Assembly: GCA_022494885.1 (NCBI GenBank) | Contig: JAGVSM010000907.1 | Location: forward strand, 1 to 64,000 | Direction of reading: 5' to 3' | Origin: Micrasema longulum | Lineage: Eukaryota > Arthropoda > Insecta > Trichoptera > Brachycentridae | DNA: 64,000 nucleotides | In this document: positions 22,362 to 44,082 of the stretch, piece after piece | How the letters are laid out: every line of letters begins with the position of its first letter | How positions within the stretch are numbered: the first letter of the stretch is position 1 | Program-made: the position numbers and the translations under genes | Notes under the pieces: generated by a model | The model's input: the letters and a program-made list of their open reading frames with translations, nothing else | Told to the model about the DNA's origin: nothing | Databases searched by the model: none

Positions 22362-25300
22362 ATGGATTTTAAATTAATACTAGTGTTGTTATTTTACTCT
22401 CTATCTGTTTATTTTCTACATATTTTTATTTCATTGAATTCATATTTTGAATATTTACTTTATTTTCTCGAAGCCGGTGACACAAAAAATGAATACGATT
22501 ACATTATCGGTGCGTTTTAAGATGACTTTTTCTGGACTAACGAAAATAGAACGTGTTTCTGTTTTGAAGTATATTTTTTTAATGAATTTTAGTTGGTTGT
22601 GGAACAGCTGGGTCACTCATTGCTCATCGGTTAAGCGCGCATAAAGATGTTTCGTTCTTGGTTTTGGAAGCCGGAGGTAATGGAGGTTCTTTTCTGGATA
22701 TTCCTGCTGTGGGTCCCTTTCTGCAGGGGACAATTCATGACTGGAGATATAAAACTGTTCCACAGGAACATTCATGCCATGCTATGAATAAGAAGGTATA
22801 CTGGTACACTACAATAAATTATAAATTGATATTTTTGTAAACCATAGACTTTTCAAACATATATTAAATCATAGAATTAAGAATAGTTATGAAACCGCAT
22901 ACGCGCATCAAACAGAAGGTGACTAAACTACTCTTGAACGAGTAGTTTTACGTTTTGACCCATTAGTTTCTTTGTAGACGTCGCTCAGTACGCAACTCCC
23001 GATTTAAATTGAACTATGCCGTGTTGTGTCGTTTTAAAGTGTAGAAATGCTGGGATCTTAAAGAAACAGGATGGTATCACATTTCATGTGTAAGTAGCAA
23101 ATACATGTGTAAGTAGCAAATGCATTACTTAAAAATTGAATAATTTTTCCATCTGTCAAATTGTCAAAGAAAACAAAATGTTTATTTTGTTCGTGTTGCC
23201 AGGGTAGTCAAATTTTTAACGCTACTTTGCTCATCCAATGAGCAGACTGATAAAAATTGGACCTCTCGGATCAAACAACGCCGTGGTGGGCATTCGACCG
23301 ACATTATCTTTAAAACATCAAATACTATTTAACATGACATAAAAATATCCATTTTATGTAAAATAAAATTTGTTTTATATTTTAAGTTTTAAGTTCGTTA
23401 ATTAAATTACTCTTATTAAGTGACCCATAACTTATCTACTCTGTTAACTCGATCAATGTTTCCACTGCAATAAAATTTTCAAGAAATTTACAAATTGTTT
23501 TTTTTTTAAAAATGTAATTGTCTTTGTGTTATGGTTATATTTTTTGCGATCTGGCAACACTACGCGGTGACTTCACGCATGCACGCGGGGAAAGTGGGGC
23601 AAAGGGGGGTGTTTATGGACACAGTCTGATGTATTCAAATATGATTCTACGCTCCTTCTGGATTATTCTTAATTCTATGTATTAAATATTAATTACAGAG
23701 TCAGAAGTATACGTTCCTGCAAAAAGAGAGCGCTGTGATATTTTCAAGCATTGCCAGAGAAATCTGGAAAATTCACATTACATTATTCATTGTTTTAACT
23801 TTGTTTTTACAACTATTTATTGAATTTTAAATTTGAATATGAATTGAAATAAGCACTATCAGATAAAAACCCACCAAAAACCTGATAGTGCCTATTTAAC
23901 AGAAAAGAGATTCTTATAGTACAATACATAATGGGTAGATAAAACTTACTGTCTAAAAAATCTCATTGCCAATTTATTTATTTGACAATTGTTATTCTGT
24001 ATTACTTTACAGGCTGTTTAAACCATCACGTAATGCATACTGTAGACATAAGTTAGAGATTAATGAATAGAAAGCAGATGGCTGCTAAACTGCTTATATT
24101 TACAGAAAAATAGATCCATATTATCCGCCAAAGCCGTATTTAGCAACCGAATTGCCCTATTAAGGGGTGAATTTTGACTTGCATTTGTACAGCTTCTGGG
24201 TGTGTAAAACAGTGCATGAAATCTCGCTCTAGTAGAATTATTGGGAACATACAAACTGATTTCTTTCAGAATATTTGGATTATATATACTACCGGAAATT
24301 AGCGTATAGAAATGTTTCCCAAGAAAAATTTGACAACGAGATTCGAGGGTGTTGTAATCCAGCATCCCTGCTTGAAATAGTGATGGATGGATAGTTATTA
24401 TTTTTAACTCAAACATTGTTGAGTTATTATTTTCTTTAAGATATAAGTATCGTAAAAATCGCTTTTGAACCTTTCCAATTTAAGGATGTGGTTTGATTCA
24501 GAAGGCTCCCAAATGATGGAACAGTATTCTAGTATGCTGCGGACTAGAGTATCATATAATGTGCGAATTGCAGTAGTATTATTGAAATATCTAGAGTTTC
24601 GAAGTACAAATCCAAGCATTTTACTAGATTTGTGACTTATTCATAACATAAAATAGATTTTAATTGGCAATTTACTAAAGTAACTTTTTTTTTTCAGCAA
24701 TGCATGTGGCCTATGGGAAAAATAATTGGTGGATCAGCACGACTAAACAACATGGTTCATATTCGAAGTTACTTGGATGAAATTGCTATGTGGTTTAATA
24801 ATAAAATTAGCATTCCAGAATTACAGAATCATTTACGAGAATTGGAAGAATTTGATTTGCCATATGAAAAATTATCTTTCAAAACAGTTTTGTCAAATTC
24901 TGTTTTGAAAGCTGCCGGTGAGTTAGGCTTCGATGTAAATAAATTTGGAGACAATTCGACTTCTGGTTTTATGGACACTTTAGTTAATCAGAAAGGCGGT
25001 GCCAGGTGGTCAACATTCCATAATCTAAGAAGTGGCTATTTTACCAATAAAAGGAATACAATTATCACTAATGCGCTAGTAGAGAAAATAATTATAGATC
25101 CTGATGTTCATTCTGCCCAAGGTGTAGCATATGAAAGATATGGTAGAAAGATTACTGTGACTGCTAAAAAGGGTGTTATCGTGTCATCTGGGGCTATCGG
25201 TACACCAAAACTATTACTGTTATCTGGAATCGGGCCTAAAAAACATCTCAATGATATCGGAATACCTGTAATACAAGATCTACCAGTTGGTGAAGGTTTA

Positions 25301-26131
25301 ATAGACCATGCTTCTACAGGGTTGGATCTAGTATTATTGAATAAATCGGTCAATTTCGGTATTTCAAATATCCTCAGCCCGGCTAATGTTTGGAATTATT
25401 TTATAAATGGTAATGGTCTTTGGACGGCCTCTGGATGTGAGATAGTTGCAATTTTAGATTCAAATATTAAAAAATTTGACCAATCAAGTGCCAATAAAAC
25501 CAACTCGAATTTGCCAGATTTGCAACTTATGGTTTTGCCAATTGGCGTTTCTACAGATCATGGGAAACATTTACGGTTTTCAATGGGTTTTACTGATTCA
25601 GTTTGGGAAAGTTACTTTTCAAAAATAACTCCTAACAATTCAGTATCTTTTTTGCCGATTGTTTTACATCCGAAAAGTAAAGGTACGGTTCGTCTTAATA
25701 GTGTTAAATCATCTGATCATCCTTTAATAGATCCTAAATACTTTTCTCATGATGAAGATATGGAGGTTATGCTGAGAGGAATTGATTTGATCAAAGAACT
25801 TTTAAATACGAATGCTATGGTTAATTTAGGTGCTGTTTTGAACACAATTCTTTTCCCAGGCTGTGAAAATATTCCTTTTGATACTAGAGATTATTGGAAA
25901 TGTTATATTCGCCATTTGACTTTGACAACATATCACCCTGCTGGTACTTGCCGTATGGGGTCTCTCGACAATGTAGAAACAGTAGTTGATTATGATTTTC
26001 AAGTCAAAGGCATTAAAAGACTTTTTGTTGCTGATGCATCATTGTTTCCTTCTTTACCAAGTGGAAATATTAATACTGCTGTTGCTCTTATTGCCAGAAT
26101 ATTTACCGACAAACTTATACAGCACGAATAA
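22362..26131 (+). CDS. GMC-family FAD oxidoreductase (glucose-dehydrogenase-like)
   Basis: Three exons (22362-22509, 22593-22795, 24698-26131) join in phase to a 594-residue protein, normal for insect GMC enzymes. A hydrophobic N-terminus (residues 4-25) suggests a signal peptide or anchor. The FAD dinucleotide-binding motif EYDYIIVGCGTAGS spans the first junction. FLVLEAGG, then WPMGKIIGGSARLNNMVHIR (GMC signature 1) and SSGAIGTPKLLLLSGIGP (signature 2) follow. The C-terminal substrate domain ends in TTYHPAGTCRMG, with the expected catalytic His 530, and FVADASLFPSLPSGNINTAV, with the second active-site Asn 574. These flavoenzymes oxidise alcohols or sugars; in insects the large family serves cuticle, detoxification and ecdysteroid metabolism, and sequence alone does not name the substrate. 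The stop overlaps an AATAAA. It is distinct from typical copies in having Asn-Asn and Ser in signature 1 where Gly-rich residues are usual. Confidence 0.9.
23016..23089 (+). pseudogene. Stray THAP-domain first exon inside a GMC intron
   Basis: ATG at 23016 opens MPCCVVLKCRNAGILKKQDG followed by ITFH, with the C-C-x4-C start and the usual pre-finger residues of a THAP domain. It then meets GTGTAAGT, a good donor. The donor region is duplicated 19 bases on (TGTAAGTAGCAAAT occurs twice, 23089 and 23108). The rest of the domain (W, C-x2-H, VPTI) was not found downstream within the intron. It may be the 5' end of a P-like element or a THAP gene fragment. Confidence 0.5.
24055..24640 (-). pseudogene. 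Non-LTR retrotransposon 3' fragment (jockey-like)
   Basis: Read on the minus strand. First comes LGFVLRNSRYF..., LYDTLVRSILEYCSIIWEP and LKLERF, the RT C-terminal pattern with conserved LVRS-LEY-S-IW. After a frame change comes LESRCQIFLGKHFYTLISGS, then PNILKEISLYVP and TNASQNSPLNRAIRLLNT, the family's closing region. The copy lies antisense in GMC intron 2 and ends a few dozen bases before exon 3. It is inactive. Confidence 0.7.
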
Positions 26132-26364
26132 ATACTGTTTATATTATAAGGTATGTTAAGGTGTAAGAGGGTAATTTTAAGTGTATCTACCTTGTTATCA
26201 GCACTGAATTGTTTATTTCTGTTATCAATGCAATATAGTTTGTTATTCAAATTACCCTACATTACACGTGATGAAAAAATTACATTTTATGTTATATTTA
26301 ATGTGCTTTTTGCTATCTGGGGTTTAAGATAGCATTATTAAGGAACTGTACTTAATCTATGTAG

Positions 26365-26510
26365 CATTAGATTGATCAGCATATTTGCCTACCATGCAAG
26401 AGGTATCGTATTAGATATCTGACATGTTAAACAGGAATATTATTATTTAAAAAAAAACATTCTGCAATAATTCATAGTTCCTGAACTGGCACCTGAAGCG
26501 TTATTATTCA
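26365..26510 (+). mobile_element. Family A SINE, damaged copy
   Basis: CAGCATATTTGCCTACCATGC and AAGAGGT give the tRNA-like box region. The block ending CCTGAACTGGCACCTGAAGCG matches the body shared with the copies at 37793, 45888, 58037 and 61125. The 5' head and (GAT)n tail are missing. Confidence 0.55.
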
Positions 26511-26931
26511 CACAAATTTACATGTAATAGTTAATTTATTTTGAAATAATTCCAATTTTTTTAGCATTTTTTGTTGATAAAGGTTAGCCGAGAAAATGCA
26601 TTGTTTTATAAAATTATTTATTTACATTTCCTTGACAAGCACAAGTTTCAAAGTTTTCCTTTTTTTTCTTCGCAAAATGAACACAGAGCTTGATGGTATG
26701 ACAAAATCAATTTGACACCAGAGTTTGTTTTCTTATTATTTATTGAAGAAACCACAAAATGGCGTTAATGTGTTTGTTTTTTTTATTCATTTTTTTATCA
26801 AAGGAATAACCCGCTAAGTCTCTATTTAGAGGCTTGTCAGCAGGTGGGATAGAGATGATTTGAAAGGAGGTAATGAAAAATACATCACAACACCCAGACC
26901 AATTGAGAAAAAAATCTTTTATTGATTTTTT

Positions 26932-27005
26932 TCTTGCAACTGGCGGGAATCGAATCCGCGATGCCAGTTTCATAGTTGGCCGTCTACCATCTGCGCCATG
27001 GCGCC
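26932..27005 (-). mobile_element. tRNA-like SINE head, family D
   Basis: Minus strand starts GGCGCCATGGCGCAGATGGT, with box A, and has GGATTCGATTCCCGCC as box B. The 3' acceptor does not pair with the 5' end, so it is a tRNA-derived repeat rather than a working tRNA. The same head, GGCGCCGTGGCGCAGTCAG, is at 54970-55000. Confidence 0.55.
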
Positions 27006-28307
27006 GCGTTCTTTTTTATACTAAACACTGCCTAACAATCCCTAATACTGATGCATAGTGATTTTCTGAATATTAGAGTTTACGGTTTACCATATTGATT
27101 TGCCATATATGTTTTTTTTAAAAATTATTTTTTATGTTTCTGATCCTATATTTGTGGTGATATTACTCATGTGTCTGCGTCAACTAATTGCTCTTCCCAT
27201 CTTAACACATTACTTTTAGTCCCATGAATTTGGACTTATGTCACTGATCACTAAATAAACTTATGTAAGTAAATAAATAGTCAACTGAAGTGAAAATGGT
27301 GAAATGTACATGAACCCATAGATACAATTTTTTTGTGTAAAAAAGAACTGCCATATAAATAAGTAAAGCAGGCATTTTTAGTTTGTGCCTTCAACACCGC
27401 TGGCTGATGGTGGCACGCCTGTAAGGTACGACAGAGTAACCGAATTATCCTCAATTGTTTGCGCTTATGCGAGTAATAATAAATATTATTTTGCATACTT
27501 CATATTTTATTTTTAATACTATTAATATTTTTTTATGATAGTTATAATAGACACTACTTATTATTGGCCGATTGTATTTATCTTGATCCAGCTAGAAATT
27601 GAATTTGAAACCTTTTGTATGCACAGACACATATTTATAGCAGTAAGTGCACAAATAATGTATGCACTTTTAACATTTACGTATAACCATATCAAACTAG
27701 TCAATTTGTTGTTAGTAATTAATATTAATTTGTATGAAAATGAAGAATTGTACAATAATGTCAATAATATTTGTTATTATTATTATTATGGATAACTTAT
27801 ATACTGCCATTTTCGTAATATTCAAGGGTTTACAAAGTGATTTTATGACCATTGATTTTAATTTGACTTGAAATTTATGCATAACTTGCTGGGGAAAAGC
27901 CTTAACATCGTGAACACCCAATTGGTGTAACATTGTAGGGAATCGAGGTTGTGGCAGCATTGTGCAAGATGCTTAACTGTCATTCTTCTTAATTTTGTTA
28001 CTTTCTTTTTAGTTCTATTATCATTAAATCCTTTCTAGTTTTCTCTTAAATATTTTATTTGTTGTAAATTGTTTATAACTGTTTAACTATCCTATGAATT
28101 ATGCTATTTTTTATCATGTTTTTCTGATTATTTATACTTTGTTACGGTTATATGGCCGGTTGGGTATTGCACTACCCGCCTAATCGAGCTGGAATAAAAA
28201 AAATATAGTTATTACTATCATTTAGTAAAACAGTTTATTGTTTTACCTTTAATATAAACCCCTGTTAATTTTTTTTTTTTTTTTCATAAATAAAATCATG
28301 CTATTTG

Positions 28308-28623
28308 TCTGTCCAGGTGGATTAAGAATACCATTCTATGTCCACGATAGAACCAGAACCGTGGACAAGAAAATGAAATAGGGATAAGTCCACCTAGTAG
28401 TGTAATGGTTGGCGCATATGCCTAGATTCTTAGTTTGATCGATGTGAAATATTTGTTTTAAAGGTGGTAATGTTCCACTGTCCCTGACTGGTACCTGAAG
28501 CATAAGACTGATCACCTTACTTTTACGAAATAGGTGATCTAAATATGTTGCATTTGGTGTTCCAATGTAGTTTCCTATGCACTACCGGGTACAGATAGGG
28601 GTATAATTATGATGACATGCCAA
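28308..28623 (+). mobile_element. Family A composite SINE, nearly full length
   Basis: The order is complete: head GTCCAGGTGGATTAAGAATA... with GATAGAACCAGAACC, then tRNA-like GTAGTGTAATGGTTGGCGCA, body CCTGACTGGTACCTGAAGCA with AGACTGATCACCTTAC, and closing TTCCTATGCACTACCGGGT before a short GATGA tail. Box B is damaged. Confidence 0.65.
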
Positions 28624-28905
28624 TTATCATAATCCTCATTTTTAATGACACCCTCAGAAGTACACTGCCGTAAGTCTAAATTTTTGAGGTACGAATGCAG
28701 TTTAACCACATTTTTTTTATCTTAGGAGAGCAAAAACACATCTCTATGTGCGAGATATACCATAAACTTTAGTATTCTTTGAAATCAATTGAGAACACTG
28801 CATTAATTATGATGCCACAGTATTTTCTCATAATTTAACAGTCAAATGAGCAAATATCACAAAAAATACTGGCCATTATAAAGTCAACATACGTTAAGTT
28901 ACGAA

Positions 28906-29914
28906 CATTGGCGGCTGAGGGGGTTAAAAATGGGGGGTCATTTTTTTTTACTAAATAGGTACATGTGTACTCGTATTTTACAATAGTTATCACACATTTT
29001 TTTTGTAAAAATACTGGAATATATATAGATTCTTCAATATGATACACAAATTTACAAAATACCTAACATAGTAAGTGCACTTTATCTTGGCTTATAAAGG
29101 TCTTAATTCGCTTTAGTGTTGAAAAACATCTTTCACTTTCAACTGTCACCATTGTAATTTCACAAATAAAAATAACTAGCACATTTTACTTTTAAAACAC
29201 AAGCAAATTACTACAATTTTATGAGTCAATATGAGTTTAGTGCATACGAAACAGGACCCTAAAAAACACTAGATAATTGGACATGTGCAAGAAACAATGA
29301 ATTATAATAATATCAATTCACAAAGCACATTTTAATCTTGTAAAAAGGGACGAGAATATTTAAACTTATGTTAATCTTTTCCATTAAAAATTTGTACTTT
29401 TTAAGTAGAGGTATGTAAAATACATTGGAATTCATTTATCATCGTATCTCTTCCAGTCTAGACCAATGCCAATGTTATATTATTATTATCAATTTTATTC
29501 TTTTCTTTCTTGTTCCATATTGTTATTTTTACTGGGACAATGTCGCGTTCGAACTAATTTTAAGCGAAATTTTCCGATGTCCAGGTACGCACGGGACGTT
29601 TCATCTCTTTCTTTCACTTTGAAAAAGACATTAGCTTTGGGACAGTTACAGGAATGACCCGTACATTCGACATAACATGAATATTTGACGACGCACGTGC
29701 TTTAATATTATTCTAGATAACATCTATAAAAACATGAAGACTAATAGGTCCTTATATATTTGAATAAATGATGATTTAAAAAAAATAAATTATATTACCC
29801 AATTGCATTATATTATATACATTTTTTTATAATGTATTTCAAGTAAATTATTTTAATCGATGGCAAATTTTGGGGGGTCATTGACCCAATGGACATAAGG
29901 GAAAGCCGCCACTG
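28906..29914 (-). mobile_element. 1,009 bp hAT transposon relic with target duplication
   Basis: Ends are CATTGGCGGCT at 28906 and AGCCGCCACTG ending at 29914, near-perfect inverted repeats of the hAT form CAGTGGCGGC. Flanks GTTACGAA (28898-28905) and GTTACAAA (29915-29922) match at 7 of 8 bases, the 8 bp duplication expected of hAT insertion. On the minus strand at about 29085-29153 the frame TVESERCFSTLKRIKT is the conserved hAT C-terminal dimerisation motif of ZMYM/ZNF862-like transposases. Most of the transposase is deleted, so this is a non-autonomous internal-deletion copy. Confidence 0.8.
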
Positions 29915-29922
29915 GTTACAAA

Positions 29923-32900
29923 CATTAATAAATTTTTAAAAACTTGTTTTTGGTCTCCTGCAAAAAAGCCTACATTGAAACATACCATAGTGTACTACTG
30001 GGTATCTTTTAATTTATTGTAAATATGTTTGCTTTTAGATAAACATTTCTAGTATTAAAATTCGTAAAACATCTACATATTTCATACTCTGTTTTTGTCA
30101 ATAAAAGGTTTTTTTTGGCTAGTATTTCGAAAAACAACTTTTTTTTTGTTGATAAATAGTCAATTGCAAATGAAGTTTTAACATATTATTTTGACAAGTG
30201 TTGCTTCGATATTTAATAAAAAATCCCATTTATTTGTTTTGTCTTTCTGAACATTTTTTTTTAAATTTGACTGAGTACCTGTACCATAATCAAATAATAT
30301 ATTTAACAGTACAATTTTTGTCCATTAAATTTAAAAATAGGTATTAAGGATGATCGGTCCTAAGAACAGGGTGCTACATAAAACCAAATTCTTTATTATC
30401 CAATATTTTATTGTAAATAAATCACTTCTAGTTTGGAATACTGATTTACATACTTTAATATTGCATTTTTGAGCGAGTTCACACAAAAATTATATTATAG
30501 AATACAAAAAGTTCATTACACAAATGTATTTTTCTATTAATACTTTATACTTGTTATGTGCACATGCAAAATAATATTCTAAACCTATATGTAAGTACTG
30601 TATCAATATTTATTTTTAAAACATTAAGGATAAATCAATTGTTGCAGCGATTCTTAGAAATCACTTTCCACGATCCTTTTTACTATAGGGCATATTTTTC
30701 AGTAATAGTAAAACATAAAAACAATATTTTCCACTATTTATAGTTTCAGATTCAAAATTGTTGAACATTATTAATTATTTGATTAATCAGCAATTTGTTT
30801 TTTAAACCACAAAAGTTACATATTTTTTAATGTTTTTTATCTATTGTAGTTAAATTATAAAATAAACTCATAAAAAAAGAAAATGGTGGTTCTATGCTTT
30901 TCAGTTTTTATTGTAAAATGTCATTAAATGTTAATTTATAAGGAGTCTAGATAATAATATAACCAATAAAAATCCCTTCTGAATTTATTATTATCTGACA
31001 GAATCATATAAAAAAATAGATATTAAAAAAAAAGAGAAATAATTTAGTTTTTATTATTTACTCCAATATTTAAATTTTCAGACCATTTTATAAAGTCGTA
31101 AATAACTTGTGCTTAAAAAATGGAAATCGAGTTGTGGTAGAGGGGGGTTTGAACATTGGACCTTTGGCCCATGAGTCCATAATACTACCACGAAACCACA
31201 ATCCAGTTCAAATATTTTTGTGAAGCTTTGTACAAATTTGAGCAAATGCTATTCAAATTAATTTTTGGTTTCACCAATAAAAATAAATTCAACCTTTATA
31301 CACAACTCTGTTGACAACTGAATATACTAGTTTTATATTTTCCATCTCTTGGATTTAATTATTGTTAACTTATTTTATAAATAAAATTATCTCAACAGGT
31401 TGACTGCTCTGCCAAAGGTGGGTGAGGAATTTATTTTTTTCCCCTTTGAAATCGCTTAAATGATGTCTGCTAATGATTTAAGTATAATATTCTATTATAG
31501 TAACAGAACAACCTTCAAGGTTAGTGCCAATGAATAAACAACTTGCTACGATAGTTGACAGTGGAATATTGACAAATAGAAATAACATGCTGTCATAATG
31601 CACAAATCCACGATCGGCACCCCACTTAACCATCATCACACACAAATGCATGATCGGCAATCAACGTGTTAATTGGCATATTTTTTATGTTTTTTTTCTT
31701 GTACATACCATACATATTGTTGTAGTGTTATTTTTTTTTACATCCATTAACATCTCTGAATCTAAAAAAATCATGATTTTGAATAATAATTATTTGGTAC
31801 ATACAGTTTTAAATGGGATTTAAAAAAACCTTTTCTTGTGGAGTATTTTTTTTCTAATGCATTCTAATCAGTATGTTTAATATATATGGACAAATAAGTC
31901 TGTTAATAAATTAATAAACAAATATATTTTTTAGTATTGCTTCCTTATGTTTAGAGTACCGCCTCTTCTAGTATGGGTAAACAATTATATTAGTACATTT
32001 GTTGACACATAACATTATTTTTTTGTTACGTTTATTATTGCTTATTTTCAAGTCATAATTCATATTTTTTTTACTAGGCATGCATTAGTTTCTCACTGTA
32101 AATTAAGTTTTGTTTATATTCCACTAATTCTGAAAGATCAAAGGTTTTACTCACGAAAAAACATTATTTTATGAATATTACACAACTTTATACATTACTC
32201 GATTCTGTTGCAAATTAGCCTGTGTAAAATGCATTTGTCACTAAACTTAATGTTGATATTTTTATCCCTGTTTGTATTATTGAGTTTAAAAATCAATCGA
32301 TACAATTCTAGATTATAAAACTATTTTTTTCTTAATTTTACACTATATGAGCCTATGTTTACTATAACTCTCCCTACAATCTATTAATTCACATATTATA
32401 TTTATCCATGACTAGATGCTACCTACCATAAATTCAAGTGTTAATTTTTTGGACGGAAGATATTTCTTATGGGTCACTAAATAGGCACACACAGTGTTAT
32501 AAATCACACAAATGTGATAAAAGGCACGCAGACAAAGATTTTATAAGTAACGGATTATTTCCAATTGGCATGCATATTATCTTTTATCAAAATACATTTC
32601 TACACATAAAAATTCAATACAATTTCATGTTAACATTCAGCAGTGTGTGAATTATCAAACTCTGCATGACAATAATGTTTCCAGAAAAGGACCAAAATCA
32701 TTTTAATCCTGACATTTTAAAAATTAATTGTTGTTAATGATTAATAATAATTACAAGTAAAAATGTACAAATTCTCAATTATCTTATTCACAACTAATGG
32801 TGACTAAGACACTCCATTCATAATAAATATTATTTGAAGCTTAAATTGTTAACTGTATGCATCTAATATTGTAAAATGAAAATATTTTTAAAAAAAAAAC

Positions 32901-35005
32901 TGCATGCATTATAAATGGTGTTGCAATTTTTAAAAACACCACGTTATGGAAGTAGTTAGTTAAACAAATAAACCTACCAAAGATTTATTTATGTCTTGTT
33001 TTATTGAATAAATAAATTGCATTGGAAATATCAATCTTTATGTTTTAAATTTGGTCAAATTGCAACTTATACTGAATTGAAAAAAGTGTTTAATAATAAA
33101 AGCACCTCCACATGTATACATGTAAATTTAGAAAACATTTACACATTTACTTATATTTAAAAAAACTGTTTTTGCATGGTTGCTTCATATTTTAACAAAT
33201 TTAAATAGTGTATTGCTTTCAGTTTTTAATAATTATGTTTACCCTTTAAAACATTTTCAAATATTTAAATACATATCTTTAAAACTAGTCAAACTTGATG
33301 CATCCAAAACAACAGTTGAACTTAGTTATTTAAAAAGCAGCCATCCATAGAAAAGTAAAACTGAGATTATAGCACCTTTGTGAAAAGAGTGAATAATCAA
33401 ATCTACACAACAGTTGGAATGTTTTTGACTTTGACAAATCATAAACAATTTAAACATGAGTTTTTTTTAAATATTATGAACAAGAATCTAATTATATATT
33501 TGACCAGTTTTAATGATTTTGAAAGTACCGTAAATTTTTTCTGGTGCTGTAGTTATTTTCTGCAAACTGAGAAATGCAATTTTTGTGATCGAAACTATTT
33601 TCAGAAGGTGATTATTACAGTTTTATGTATGAAAGCGGTCTGGCTGTTTTTAGCAGAACATAGAATTGACTTTACTGCACTGAATAACACCATTATCTTT
33701 TTTTTTTTAATTGTAGACTGGCTGCTTTCTGCATAACTACGTTCAGTTATAACAAAAATATTTTGTTTTTTGGAAAATGTTAATATTTTCTTTTTACCTT
33801 TTAAAACAACCTCATTTTTAATACATTTAAAACATGAATAATTTATTTGGTATATGTAGTTATAAATAGCATTATTTGTTTTCCATTAAAGTTGAGCAAG
33901 GACAACCGTAATGAGCAAAGTAAGGTTTTTTACTTTGTCAAGATTTGAGCATATTACTTAAATATAAATATACTTGAATAAAAAAAATATTACAGTTATA
34001 CTTGCTACAATCCATTTTTAGTTTAAGGTAGAAGCTTTAATCACACTGAAAAAACAGCACTAAACACAAATTTATTGATATTTTAATGTCATCTTATTTA
34101 GTATTTTTTCCATCACTAGTATTTTTCAATTATTATTTTTTTTTAATACCCTTTTCTCCAATCAATTTTAAAATAAGTGTAGCTTATTTTTTAAATGTTT
34201 TTTTCAAATAGTTAATAGGATCATTCGCTCAACCATTTTAAGATATTCAAATAAAGGTATTTTGTAGTAGACTCTTTGATTTGTTTTCTACAAATCACAA
34301 ATATTAAATATTTAAATAGTTAATTACCCTACTATACATATTTTGCTTTCTTATATTGCTTAATATTTTATTGCTCTTTCTAGAAAGTGTCTAGACACTT
34401 GAAAAAAGTTTTTATCAGAATATTCTTGATACTTGTCTAGTTATTATGGACAAATTAACTGTTACTAAATTTTTAGATCCTTAATATACCTTTATTAAAT
34501 ATTATTTGTTTGTTTGGCGAAGCTCTGTATTAAAAATAAAATCTTTATGCATTTGATCTAATTCATTACAGAGTTTGTTTTTTATAATAAAGAGATAAAC
34601 AGAAAGACTTTTTTCAAAATTCAATGAAAATAAAAACCTGTGTTATGCCGTTTCATTTTTAAGGTAGAATTTGCACCTATGTAAAATCACAACTATAAAA
34701 TACATCTTCAAAACATTAAATTATTTGTGCATATCTTAAAAGTAATTGTGCACTTTAGAAGCCCTTAATTAATTAAATTAATGTGTAAATATATACTTTG
34801 TTAATTACAAAATTGAGACAAAATCTTGGACGGATTTATAATTCCTCACAATGCTTTACATGTATGTGTGTAAGTGTTTCCACTTCACACAGTGTTAATA
34901 CTGAAATAAATACATTTAATTCAAGTGATATAGTTACACTTTTGTTTTTTTTATTTAAACTACCTCAGATTTTTATTGGAAATCCATAGTGAATAGTCAG
35001 TTTCT
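29923..35005. other. Gene-poor, very AT-rich stretch downstream of FoxJ1
   Basis: No protein-like frames with splice context were seen on either strand. A family C SINE sits at 31050-31200. The stretch just left of 35006 must hold the FoxJ1 3' UTR; a TTTATT (AATAAA on the minus strand) lies about 30 bases past the stop. The 118-codon frame around 33380-33736 has a random-looking composition. Confidence 0.5.
31050..31200 (-). mobile_element. tRNA-derived SINE, family C, copy 2
   Basis: It shares AATTTTCAGACCATTTTATA, TAAATAAC, then GGTTTGAACATTGGACCTTT and a CATAATACTACCAC end with the copy at 2085-2225, in the same orientation. Confidence 0.55.

Positions 35006-44082
<9,077 letters not shown>

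Larger units (their letters stand above)
26132..28307. other. Intergenic, AT-rich with SINE pieces
   Basis: No gene was seen. It holds a damaged family A SINE (about 26365-26510) and a tRNA-like SINE on the minus strand (26932-27005), besides low-complexity sequence. Around 27195-27240, CACATTACTTTTAGTCCCAT is a weak match to the repeat clearer at 37700 and 57430. Confidence 0.5.

Noticed and set aside
26932..27005. Possible tRNA gene on the minus strand
   Set aside because: T-arm partly pairs but 5' GGCGCCA has no 3' partner; a truncated relative exists at 54970.
33380..33736. 118-codon plus-strand frame
   Set aside because: AT-driven composition, no splice context, no recognisable motif.
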